A stretch of 64,000 bases of DNA, from NCBI RefSeq assembly GCF_004210375.1, contig NC_134830.1, positions 8,060,001-8,124,000 on the forward strand, in the 5' to 3' direction. The notes beneath the pieces are model-generated. The model had not been told where the DNA came from and ran no database searches. It was given only the letters and a program-made list of their open reading frames with translations. This document shows, piece after piece, positions 31,503 to 41,732 of the stretch. Position 1 is the stretch's first letter. Each line of letters opens with the position of its first letter. The stretch comes from Tachypleus tridentatus. Taxonomy: Eukaryota; Arthropoda; Merostomata; Xiphosura; Limulidae. Position numbers and translations under genes: made by a program.

Positions 31503-31610
31503 TTTGGAATTTATGCACAAAGTTACACCATGGACTTGTCTGTGTTCCGCTCATCACCGGTATCGGTGTGAGCCTGCAGACATACTGTTGTGCCAATGGG
31601 AGGCACTTTA
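31503..31610 (-). mobile_element. Decayed SINE-2
   Basis: Reverse remnant: GGAATTTATGCACAAAGTTA, then TCACCGGTATCGGTGTGAGC and TGCAGACATACTGTTGTGCC, parallel to the copy at 29895. Confidence 0.55.
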
Positions 31611-32149
31611 TTAAATACGGCTTATATTCGATAAAGAGATGAATTAAAATTCCAAGTTGTGTACGTTGTTTGCTTTAGTTTAGTTAGGGCTAAGCCTTAC
31701 TGTACTTAGTATCAATAAACAAATTTACAATGTTATTCCACAACCTAACATTAAGGGAGAGCGAGCAGAACTGAAACACCTGCTCTAATTCTCAGATCTG
31801 TTGACCAATTAAAAAATCTAAGTTTAAAGTGTCGTCCATTTTACAAAAATGAATATGACAATCATATTTTTGAGGTAAGTGTTACAGTAAAAAAATATTA
31901 TTATTCACCCGTTAAAAGTTAAGTTTAAGGAACTATACTGTGTTTTCTTGTGACTAAGAGAATAGAGCGACTAGTGTTATGAATCAACAAAGTTAGGTAT
32001 ATATCAAACGTTGGTGAAACTCCTGAATCTTTTGTGAATTATTTGCGAGTAAAAAATAGTGATAAACATTTTATGAGATATTATAGTTCTTCCTAGTACC
32101 ATTTATTCAGTGTTTCACAAAAGCTAAAAAATTTCAAAATATCATAAAA

Positions 32150-33396
32150 GAAAAAATAGGCATAGCACTTGTGCAACATGACACCATGCTGGAAACAGTA
32201 AAGGCAAATCAATACGACAAGTAGCAAAATATTGAGGGGTATCGAAAATGTACTTGCAAGATACGTAAAGAAATACAACAGTTATCCAAATACCAGACTG
32301 GCATCTCATTACACTCAAAGCCAAGTTTTCAATGAAAGCGAAAAAACACAAAATACATTGCAGAATACCTAACAACTGCATCAAAGTTGTTTCGTCATCT
32401 TATTCCTATCAAAGTGAGACAACAAGCTAATAAACTGGCTCTGAAGAACAAATTCAGAATACCAACAAACTGGATTGAGACAAAGATGGACGGAAATTAT
32501 TGATTTACAGGCGTTATGCACAGGCATTCAACTCTCTCAGTCCGTTTTTCTGAGACAACATAATTGATATGCGCATCTGTTTTCAGCAGACATACAGTGA
32601 ATGACTTTTCAATCTTTTGGAAACACTTATAAGTGATAAGAATGTTGGAAGAAGAATACATCATATGAACGAAGAGTCCAAGGTTTGTAAGAAGGACCAG
32701 AAACAAGTGTGTCAATTGATGTCGTGTGAACTTGTGACAGTTTGGGATATCATTTCTGCAGCACTGTTCCCAGCTCTGATAAGACAAAGGAAAAATACAA
32801 AAACATTTTCCTTACTGGTGCTTCTGAAGATTCCTTAGGATTGGTGTCTTAGTCTGGTTGGATGAATAGTTAGTTACCTATTCATAAAAGTCTTGAAACA
32901 TTTTCTTACACACAGTCATTCTTCCAAGGAAAATCTTGTCATTCTAGTCAACAATAACCATGAGAGCCATCTGCCTGTAGGTGTTCTGGAGTATGCAAAG
33001 GACCATGGAGTACATACTATCATGTTGCATCTACACAAAAAATAAAACCCAGACACTATATCAGTCTCATTTTGGCCCGATTAAGACCTACTTTATGCTG
33101 AGGCAAACAGCTCGATGACAGAAAACACTGGCAAATGCATTACAATAAATAAAATGGCACAGTTGATGGATGCTGTATGGATAAAAGTTGCTACTCCAGC
33201 CAATATTACTGCTGGCTTCAAAACTTCTGTGAGACATGTCTTTTCAGATGACGATTTCCTTGCATCATCTATCACTAATAAACGTTACATTAACAATAAT
33301 CAAGAAGTTGCAGAACCAGGCCCACTTGTGACAGATACTGTTACATCATTACTAATGACTATGACGAGAAACCAGTCATCACCAAGTCCTTGTTGA
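32150..33396 (+). pseudogene. Tigger-like DDE transposase remnant
   Basis: Several frames together rebuild a pogo/Tigger transposase: GKSIRQVAK and RYVKKYNS (helix-turn-helix), YLTTASKLFRHLIPIKVRQQ and ANKLALKNKFRIPTNW, DKNVGRRIHHMNEES, SGWM, then VILVNNNHESHLPVGVLEYA and KDHGVH (second catalytic region; the usual Asp-Asn-His-xx-His context reads NNNHESH, so the Asp is lost), and TPANITAGFKTS ending VFSDDDFLASSITN. At least six stops or frame changes make it inactive. Confidence 0.85.
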
Positions 33397-33842
33397 GCAT
33401 ATCCATCTGATCACGTGAATAATGAGTTCATACATAAACCTTTTCGTCTGCACAGTTACAACCAGGTCTGAGTTGTGCAACTCGTCACGATGATTAGGTC
33501 AATACACAAATGTCTTCATCTGTACAGTCAAACCCCACTTCAGGTCCTACTGTCTTTATTACACTTGAACAAGTTTGGGAATTGCCAAAGGTAAGATGCT
33601 GCTATTTATTTAACAGCTTGAATCGGATTTCACAAAAGAAAATCTGAAATTGTTTCATTAGTATTTCGTGTATTGGTAAATTTCGCAGGTTGTTCAGAGA
33701 ACATTTTATCAGACCGTGGTCGAAAAAGAAACAAATAGTATTAGCTATAACAACATCAGGAATGAAACATATGAAGAACGAATCCCAAACCTAGACCAGC
33801 AAAAAGGGCAAACAATACTTCACTAAGAGCCTTTAGAGACAG

Positions 33843-35876
33843 TTGGTGGTAGAGCCAAATAAAGACAGTCCATCCTCTCATGATGATGATGACAGTAACT
33901 CTTGGAAAGACAGTCCATCCTCTGATGATGATGACAGTATCTCTTGGAAAGACAGTCCATCCTCTGATGATGGTGATGACAGTAACTCTTGGAAAGACAG
34001 TCCATCCTCTGATGATGATGACAGTATCTCTTGGAAAGACAGTCCATCCTCTGATGATGATGATGACAGTATCTCTTGGAAAGACAGTCCATCCTCTGAT
34101 GATGATGACAGTATCTCTTGGAAAGACAGTCCATCCTCTGATGATGATGACAGTAACTCTAGGAAAGACACTCCATCCTCTCATGATGATGATGACAGTA
34201 ACTCTTGGAAAGACAGTTCATCCTCTGATGATGATGACAGTAACTCTTGGAAAGACAGTCCATCCTCTGATGATGATGATGACAGCAACTCTTGGAAAGA
34301 CAGTCCATCCTCTCATGATGATGATGATGACAGTAACTCTTGGAAAGACAGTCCATCCTCTCATGGTGATGATGACAGTAACTCTTGGAAAGACAGTCCA
34401 TCCTCTGATGATGATGACAGTATCTCTTGGAAAGACAGTTCATCCTCTGATGATGATGACGATGACAGTAACTCTTGGAAAGACAGTCCATCCTCTGATG
34501 ATGGTGATGACAGCAACTCTTGGAAAGACAGTCCATTCTCTGATGATGATGATGACAGTATCTCTTGGAAAGACAGTCCATCCTCTGATGATGATGACAG
34601 TATCTCTTGGAAAGACAGTCCATCCTCTGATGATGATGACAGTAACTCTTGGAAAGACAGTCCATCCTCTGATGATGATGACAGTATCTCTTGGAAAGAC
34701 AGTCCATCCTCTGATGATGATGATGACAGTAACTCTTGAAAAGACAGTCCATCCTCTGATGATGATGATGATGACAGTAACTCTTGGAAAGACAGTCCAT
34801 CCTCTGATGATGGTGATGACAGTAACTCTTGGAAAGACAGTCCATCCTCTGATGATGGTGATGACAGTAACTCTTGGAAAGACAGTCCATCCTCTGATGA
34901 TGATGACAGTATCTCTTGGAAAGACAGTCCATCCTCTGATGATGATGACAGTAACTCTAGGAAAGACAGTCCATCCTCTCATGATGATGATGACAGTAAC
35001 TCTTGGAAAGACAGTCCATCCTCTGATTATGATGATGACAGCAACTCTTGGAAAGACAGTCCATCCTCTCATGATGATGATGATGACAGTAACTCTTGGA
35101 AAGACAGTCCATCCTCTCATGATGATGATGATGACAGTAACTCTTGGAAAGACAGTCCATCCTCTCATGATGATGATGACAGCAACTCTTGGAAAGACAG
35201 TCCATCCTCTCATGATGATGATGATGACAGTAACTCTTGGAAAGACAGTCCATCCTCTCATGATGATGATGACAGTAACTCTTGGAAAGACAGTCCATCC
35301 TCTGATGATGATGACAGTATCTCTTGGAAAGACAGTCCATCCTCTGATAATGATGACAGTAACTCTTGGAAAGACAGTCCATCCTCTGATGATGGTGATG
35401 ACAGTAACTCTTGGAAAGACAGTCCATCCTCTGATGATGGTGATGACAGTAACTCTTGGAAAGACAGTCCATCCTCTGATGATGATGACAGTATATCTTG
35501 GAAAGACAGTCCATCCTCTGATGATGATGACAGTAACTCTTGGAAAGACAGTCCATCTTCTGATGATGATGATGATGACAGTAACTCTTGGAAAGACAGT
35601 CCATCCTCTGATGATGGTGATGACAGCAACTCTTGGAAAGACAGTCCATCCTCTCATGATGATGATGACAGTATCTCTTTTGTGGATAGTGATGATAACA
35701 ATGATGGGGAGACAGAACAAACAACAAGTTTACAGTTAGGAAATTGTGATTACAACAACCTTACGACTCGCAGCTATATGTTGGCTGAAATGGAAATACA
35801 GAAAAGTCGTAAACCAGTTTATTATGTGGGCAAAGTGCTGTCAGAATTTGATAAAGATGGTGACTGTGAGGTATAA
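33843..35876 (+). pseudogene. Transposase linker and C-terminal domain, one long frame with a single stop
   Basis: A single reading frame of 678 codons runs from 33843 to 35876 with one nonsense codon (TGG to TGA at 34737-34739). It comprises about 41 copies of a 14-17-residue acidic unit (KDSPSSDDDDSNSW type) and then a non-repetitive tail, RSYMLAEMEIQKSRKPVYYV and GKVLSEFDKDGDCEV. The tail resembles the domain found at the C terminus of Tigger-like transposases ('...TKKTVxYYVGQILExDGDYEVKFLRK'). Downstream FLRKHRK continues past a stop at 35874. The acidic linker between DDE and C-terminal domain is normally short and Ser/Asp-rich; here it is hugely expanded. Confidence 0.75.
33862..35677. 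repeat. Acidic-linker minisatellite, about 41 units of 42-48 bp
   Basis: Unit: GACAGTAACTCTTGGAAAGA then CAGTCCATCCTCT and (GAT)n. Lengths of 42, 45 and 48 bp differ only by whole GAT triplets. Variants alternate AGTAAC/AGTATC and GATGAT/CATGAT/GATGGT. Higher-order blocks recur, for example 'GGT-GAT, GGT-GAT, short' around 34800 and again around 35390. Because no unit contains a stop in four of the six frames, long spurious frames exist on both strands. Confidence 0.97.
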
Positions 35877-36885
35877 TTTCTAAGAAAACATAGAAAGTTA
35901 GCAAATATGTTTTAAAACCGAGAGCTCAAGATAAGGAAACAGTCAGGAAAGACCGAATCAAACTAGTCATGCCAAAACCAGTGGCCAAAGGCACAAGGAA
36001 TGAACTAAACTTTCAAGTCAGTTTTGGAAATATCCTTGTTCGTTCAAAGTTAGAAAAGTTGATGTAGTTGACAAACATCCCGACAAAGTTATTTTTATTG
36101 AAATGTTTAATGGTGACAAAGTATAATATTAAAGTTTTATTGCAGCTACGTATGTTGTGTAACAGACAACGATAAGTTAGATGTAAATAAGCTGAGGAAA
36201 CTGTTGATTATTTTGTGTAACAAATATTGCCTTGGATTATTTACTTATAATTCTGTTTAATATTATTCCATTTATATTCTATCACAGTACCATGTTATTT
36301 ATAAGCATTATTTAATATGTTATGTCAGATGTGTTTATTCGTTTGCTTTATATACGTACAATTAGGATGTTCTCTATATTTTCATTCAGATAGTGTTTAT
36401 CAATATAACTCTGTATTGTGACGTTTCATTCCAAACCTGTTTACATTTATCTAATGGTATAATTACATGAGAATTACTTGTTCCTTTCAGATAATATGTC
36501 TTTACAAATAAACAGCAAATCCTTTATGATTACATGTACCTGGATATGGAGTAATTGTATTTTATGAAATCTTTTATGTTTATGTCTCATTTCTCCCTCA
36601 TAAGTTTCAGTTCACCCCAAAACTAAGCACCTTGTAAACTATGTAATAATTCCAAATATAAATATAAAATAATAATCATGAACATTTGCCCAATTTCAGA
36701 ATTTCCTAAAGTTTCTAATTCAAGTTAAACAATTGTCCATGTTTAATAGCTGGATCTTGACAAAGACAAAGAAAACAGACGTGTTCTACCCGCTCTCCCC
36801 TACAACTTTTTCCAAACTTTGAAATTTCTTTTACAAAATTTATACTAAATTACATTTACATCAGTGTTTTGTTTGCATCTAATGA

Positions 36886-36988
36886 GTCTCCGGATTTACA
36901 ACGCTAAAATCAGGGGTTCGATTCCCCTCGGTGGGCTGAGCAGATAGCCCTTTGTGGCTTTGCTATACGAAAAACACCCACACCCACA
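36886..36988 (+). mobile_element. SINE-2, 5'-truncated, 12-bp target duplication
   Basis: Begins GTCTCCGGATTTACAACGCT and has box B GGGGTTCGATTCCCC. Flanked by TGCATCTAATGA at 36874-36885 and 36989-37000. It stands 85 bases beyond the Tigger right end. An identical copy lies at 55099-55201. Confidence 0.93.
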
Positions 36989-37648
36989 TGCATCTAATGA
37001 AATTAAGTACATGTGCATTTAGGTAGTAAAGTGCGCGCGCATAAATATAGGACGGACAAAACTAAGTACTATTGCAATAGGTTACATTATTCCATTTCAC
37101 GATACTTTAAAAAACAATGACGCAATAAAGGTACATTCCACATGATTTTCCAAAACCACGTGGTTGAGTGACGATTTCGTAATTAGAAATTACTAAGAGT
37201 ATTGTTTTAACTTTTTTATGGTAAGTACTTAAAACCATGGATGCAAGCCTATGCAACTCATTAAATAATTAAGAACTTATTAAACAACCCCAGTGCCTCA
37301 CCACTAACACTGCCCATTGATGAAACCAGAAGTGACATATGAGGGGCACTTCCCCTTCAAGTGTGAAAATGGCTCCGATTAGCACTTGAGAGGTATTTCT
37401 ACTCAGGCTGTATTAACATATATCACAAATTAGGTCAAACAGTTGGGTCCACAGATGAATTGGGGGACCACGCAATATTAGTATTTTAATGCCCCCCCCC
37501 CAAAGCCTGTTGTGAAATGGTGCTCCCAAACGAGAGTAGCTTGAAACCGTCCAACACATAAGTGGATTGTTTAATTACTTTCAAGACATGTATGTTTATT
37601 TGTTTGTCTATAGTGTTTTACAAACGCTTATCCTATTCCAGATCTCAC

Positions 37649-37867
37649 CTTCGCCAATGCTACGTGTTCAAACTTGTCGAAAGCTAGGCTGGTTTCTTCC
37701 CCGGACTGACCACGATGTTGACCACGTAAAATGCGGGCAGCTGTGATAGTGGTCAGTCCCATTCCATCGCCAACAAATAAAATTATGTTTTGGCAACATT
37801 ATAATTCCGCTCATGTTTCAGGTTACGAAGAAGGTTTCCTTTGACTTCTGATACCAGTGCCATCTAT
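37649..37867 (-). CDS. Alp: Alkaline phosphatase exon 2, copy A (two 1-nt deletions)
   Basis: Acceptor TTTATAG|AT and donor AAG|GTGAGA are intact, but the exon has 219 nt instead of 221. Compared with copy B (55862-56082), one C is missing from the run at 37838-37839 and one T from the run at 37788-37791. Each deletion alone shifts the frame and causes an early stop; together they scramble the segment before GDGMG. The remaining frame would read DGMGLTTITAARILRGQHRG and then SLAFDKFEHVALAK. GDGMG supplies an Asp that binds both zinc and magnesium. Consensus errors in homopolymers are more likely than true loss, because all other exons are intact. Confidence 0.88.
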
Positions 37868-38015
37868 CTATAAAGAAGAAAACAAAAGTAACATCGATTA
37901 GTAGCTCCTTTACCAACTTTAATAAGCGCATGTAATAATAAACTGTAAACTTTTGTCAATGAAGTTAGAAAGAAAATTACTTTGAATCTTCAGATGATAA
38001 TTAATTTTAAAATTT

Positions 38016-38106
38016 CAGTCAACTTTTCGCCAATGATCAGGATTACTAGTACAAAAACGTGACTATTAGCGCTGATGAAGCCACAATGGCGAAACGTTGA
38101 CTGAAA
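38016..38106. repeat. Inverted repeat with hammerhead-like core
   Basis: TTTCAGTCAAC-TTTTCGCCA (38016-38035) is the near-perfect reverse complement of TGGCGAAACGTTGACTGAAA (38087-38106). The right arm sits in CTGATGA (38072-38078), A, GCC-ACAAT-GGC stem, GAAA (38091-38094), CGTTGAC, again the order of a hammerhead core. AACGTT just after it could form the minimal palindromic stem III known from dimeric hammerheads. Copy B (56287) has lost one A of GAAA. Confidence 0.45.
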
Positions 38107-38439
38107 CAGAAAGTTATTATTATTTAATCCAAATTGTCTAAATATATCAAGTATGCATTATAAATTTTAAAAAAATTGCAACATAAAAAGGGACATAATT
38201 TTTATTATATTTCAAAGTGAAAATTATTTAATTTCTACAACACATTAATGAAAATTACATCGAACATCAAAAGACAAGTCAGTACGCCTAGCTTCAAAAC
38301 ACGTAAAAAATTAATCAAATATTGTATTAAACAATAACTGACATCTGTCTAAGTTTTCTAGAGGTACTGGGAGAGATTGAATAAAATGTTTAAAATGTTC
38401 TAAATTTGGGAACGCTGCTAAACAAGTTTTTACACATGT

Positions 38440-38765
38440 GAGTTTTTTTGTTTCAGAATTTCGTGAAAAGATACACAAGGTTTATCTGCACATAATTGTC
38501 TCTAATTTCTCTGCGACAGGCCAGAAGGAAGGAAGTTTGTCGTCAGTATTCACTGTTAGTTCTTGAATTAATCTTGTTTGATCGAATAGTGGGATCTTTA
38601 CTGTTATAACGTGAACATCACAGCCAGGGTGAATATACTATCATTCCCATCCAACTGTGCCTCAGAAAACTGGGATTAAACACAAATTTTGAGGCAAAAG
38701 GGACACGAACCAAGAATCATCAGATATATAATCTGAGCATGATAATCAGTAAGCCACGTCCAGTC
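38440..38765 (-). mobile_element. Decayed SINE-1
   Basis: Reverse remnant recognised by TTTCAGAATTTCGTGAAAAG, GAATAGTGGGATCTTTAC and AATCTGAGCATGATAATCAG. Roughly 60-70% like the other copies and so among the oldest. Confidence 0.6.
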
Positions 38766-38884
38766 CAACATATTTAACAATGGCGTCATTTTTGAAGCAA
38801 TGGATGTGTTTCCATAGTTACGATTTTGCTGTCTGTCTCGATAATTACGGTTCTTCTGTTTGTCACCAAGACACTATCATGCAG

Positions 38885-40620
38885 CCAGCGACTCTTAGAC
38901 ATTCTAAACCTTGTTATAATCCCCAAATCAATCCTACCTTTCTACCGGAACTTTTCTACACACTCCACTGTGTCTAGTGACTATTTCCCTATCTCTTTTA
39001 CTCTACAAATTAACGGACAAGCCATATATCCCTGTAGCTCCCAACAATTACATAATAATCGACTGAAACACTTTTAACACTTCACTACACACCTTAGACA
39101 CTTACCTAATTCATAACTAAGGCATCATTTAAAGGTCACCAAGATATTTGGGTAGAAAAGGTCACGAAAGTCATTACTCAAGCAACACAAAAGACAACCC
39201 CCACAAAATAAAGTGGCAATACACTACAACACTGGAAACTTTACCCAGAAAAAAATAACTGAATTAAAAAAAACGCCCAAGAAGAAGTTTCATGGAAAGC
39301 ACGAGGCACATTATGAAACCACAAATAAACAGAATACACACACTATTTAACGGGAGAAAAATAGTACTGGCTAAAAATGTTGTTAACAAACTAAATTACT
39401 TTCAAAATTAACCACAATAATTTTAGAATCAATTTAAATCTTTAACATCTGAGAGAAACAACAACCAGTTATATCATCATATTAAATATAACAACATCAC
39501 CACCAAAACAGACACTGATAAGGTGGAATTAACAACCGAATACTTCCAAAATTATTTTTCAAACATCGAATCTCCTCTACAATCATAACAAAAAGTTCAC
39601 AGTCATATAACCTCTCAACCCAAACTATTCAGCCCGATATTCCACACGTCCATTGAATCACAAACATCCCTTACTTATTCAATACAAACGTCCCTGCAGG
39701 TTTACCTGAAACAAATCTTAGGTCACTAAAAAATTCGGCTTCTAGCCATGGTGGTATTTGTAACATAATATTAAAAAAACAGAAAAACGGATCGAACAAC
39801 TCATTAACTGCATTTAGCTAACATTATGAATCTATTACTTTTATCAGGCTATAGTCTGGAATCTTGGGGAAAATCTGTCGTCACAAATTTTTCTATATTT
39901 ATTGCAAATAATCCCAATCCGTAATCTTCAGACCGATTAGTCTAAGAAGCTGTTTAGGTAAGTTACTTGAACGCATAGTGTCACAAAAACTACTGGTTTA
40001 TTATGATAACAACAACCTGATACCAAACATCCAACTATCGTCCTGTAAAAGCATAGAAACTGTAGACCATCGAACCAGACTAACTGAATCTCTTCACAAT
40101 GCATTTAACAGTAACCAAGCTGTTCGATCTGTATTCCTAGACGTAAAAAAAGTATTTCACTGTGACTGGCACAATGTTGTTAGACACCACTTATAAAATA
40201 TGAAAGTGAATAACACAGTACTTAGATGGACATCTAATTTCCTTAGTGATCAAGCAACCACAGTTAAAGCTAACAACACCATCTCGAAATCATTTGACAT
40301 TACTGCTATATAAATAAAATACGGGTGTCAGGTCATCTTCAACATGTCTAGTACAATCCAAAACAAACTATAACCTCAACAGTCCTTAAATTAGCCCTAA
40401 GACTTCTTAAGTTTGTTCGTACAAGTTACTTACATAAAACACACAATATACAAACAATAAACGAAAAATTAAGAAAATTAGCATTCAAATACAACAGTAA
40501 ATCAGAGAAAAGAAACCCCCTAACTGCCACCCTCTACACAATGATAAGTATCTCGTACGAAACGTCTCCGTACAATGAATTATTTGCTATGAAATAAACT
40601 TGAATTCACCCTAAAGTCGT
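38885..40620 (+). mobile_element. LINE (Jockey/CR1-type) remnant
   Basis: Pieces of a non-LTR retrotransposon in several frames: endonuclease end (LVIIPKSILPFYRNFSTHST, VSSDYFPISFTLQIN), reverse transcriptase (RPISLRSCLGKLLERIVSQK; SVFLDVKKVFHCDWHN with the first catalytic Asp), then a deletion that removes the YADD region, and the C-terminal thumb (LALRLLKFVRTSYLHK, NEKLRKLAFKYNSKSEKRNP). Many stops. Copy at 57090-58825. Confidence 0.85.
39978..40193 (+). pseudogene. LINE reverse transcriptase fragment
   Basis: Longest open piece of the LINE. It runs from SQKLLVYYDNNNLIPNIQLS (fingers) to FLDVKKVFHCDWHNVVRHHL, where motif A of the palm (usually FLDxxKAFDxVWH) has kept the first Asp but lost the second. 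The catalytic second motif is deleted downstream, so it cannot be active. Confidence 0.85.
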
Positions 40621-40894
40621 TTCTAACCCATTCAAGTTGTTCCATTTTTAGTTCTTGGCACAGGACAGGTAGATTTTTCGGCTTCCGTTTGTGAAAGTGG
40701 GTTTTCTCGGGGATCTACCCTTCCACCCATAAACAAATTCCCAGACACGCTTGGATTTTTTTTATGCTAATCATAGCATTGGATTTATAAATCCCAACTA
40801 TTATGTTTACAGAGTGTTTACCAAAATATGCTTTGTACAAACACTGTCCTGTTATTCCTTCTCATCAGTTTTGGTCTTCTCTATGCCTTCTGGA

Positions 40895-41075
40895 CTCCAG
40901 AACATCTCGCATATCTCCATACCAACTGGACTTCAGAACATCTGGCATATCTCCATACCAACTGGACTCCAGAACATCTGGCATATCTCCATACCAACTG
41001 GACTTCAGAACATCTGGCATATCTCCATACCAACTGGACTTCAGAACATCTGGCATGTATCCATACCAACCAAAT
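40895..41075 (+). repeat. 36-bp tandem repeat, five units
   Basis: Unit CATCTGGCATATCTCCATAC then CAACTGGACTTCAGAA, alternating CTCCAGAA and CTTCAGAA. The multiple-of-three period leaves several open frames, without sign of selection. Copy at 59097-59282. Confidence 0.95.
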
Positions 41076-41237
41076 TATCAGATATAAATTAACTCTGAGA
41101 TTTCATTTAGCCTCACCATCTTACCAAAATTTTCTTTTTCGTGAGCAGGATATTAATATTCCTAATCACTTCAGTTTAGGAAAGTTTATCTAAAAACTAA
41201 ATACCTGCAACTGTTTCTTCGAGGTTTTTTTCCACAG

Positions 41238-41507
41238 TTACGTTTTTGCTGTTTGTCTTCATATATACGGTTTTGCTATTTGTCTCTATAGTTGCAGTTT
41301 TGCTGTTTGTCTCAGCAGTTACTGTTTTGCTGTCTGTCTCCATAGTTACGATTTTGCTGTTTGTCTCCATAGTTACAATTTTGCTGTCTGTCTCCATAGT
41401 TACAGTTGTGCTGTTTGTCTCAGCAGTTGCTGTTTTGCTGTTTGTCTCCATAGTTACAGTTTTGCTACTTATCTCCACAGTTACGATTTTGCTGTTTGTC
41501 TCCATAG
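41238..41507 (+). repeat. 27-30-bp tandem repeat, about 10 units
   Basis: Unit TTTTGCTGTTTGTCTCCATA then GTTACAG. Two similar units (TCCATAGTTACGATTTTGCT) occur at 38810-38870, just before the LINE, suggesting that the LINE and neighbouring sequence interrupted an older, larger array. Copy at 59444-59714. Confidence 0.93.
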
Positions 41508-41583
41508 TTACATCTTTTCTAGCGTATAGGCCTGATTTAAATTATCTGTCTACACAAGAGATACGGAACATTTCTTTTACATA

Positions 41584-41732
41584 AAAAGGAAATTATTTGC
41601 TAGGTAGTCATCTGAGAAGTAAAAGGAAATTAGGTGCTAGGTAGTCATCTGAGAAGTAAAAGGAAATTAGGTGCTAGGTAGTCATCTGAGAAGTAAAAGG
41701 AAATTAGGTGCTAGGTAGTCATCTGAGAAGTC
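41584..41732 (+). repeat. 37-bp tandem repeat, four units
   Basis: Unit AAAAGGAAATTAGGTGCTAG then GTAGTCATCTGAGAAGT. Nearly identical units. Copy at 59788-59935 with three single-base or short deletions. Confidence 0.95.

Larger units (their letters stand above)
31754..36800 (+). mobile_element. pogo/Tigger-type DNA transposon, full length but defective
   Basis: Bounded by inverted ends (left AGGGAGAGCGAGCAGAAC; right, read inward, GGGGAGAGCGGGTAGAAC; 15 of 18 identical) and by TA on both sides (31752-31753 and 36801-36802). It contains, in order, a 5' non-coding part, a broken DDE transposase (32150-33400), an acidic repetitive linker (33843-35690), a conserved C-terminal domain (35690-36060) and about 700 bases of 3' sequence. 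It is transcriptionally antisense to the host alkaline phosphatase gene. The last 1.5 kb are duplicated at 53469-55014. Confidence 0.85.
30633..37648 (-). other. Alp: Alkaline phosphatase intron 2
   Basis: Longest apart from intron 1. It holds a decayed SINE-2 (31503-31610), the 5.05-kb Tigger element (31754-36800) on the opposite strand, and a SINE-2 with target duplication (36886-36988). 30660-31500 and 37010-37640 are AT-rich without features apart from a run of nine Cs near 37493. Confidence 0.85.

Noticed and set aside
33862-35677. CRISPR-like array (regular repeats)
   Set aside because: There are no unique spacers between units, the unit is one continuous sequence, and the host is a eukaryote. 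The same applies to the 32-, 43- and 47-bp arrays.
33756-35739. Very long open frames on both strands in the acidic-linker array (up to 619 and 426 codons), with Met-, Cys/His- or Ile-rich repeats
   Set aside because: They are alternative frames of the same repeat unit, which happens to contain no stops. Only the KDSPSSDDDD frame is continuous with a recognisable domain.
41197-41505. Thr/Ser-rich repeat protein (METNSKTVT...) on the minus strand
   Set aside because: It is the 27-bp minisatellite read in an open frame. It is intronic and has no other coding sign.
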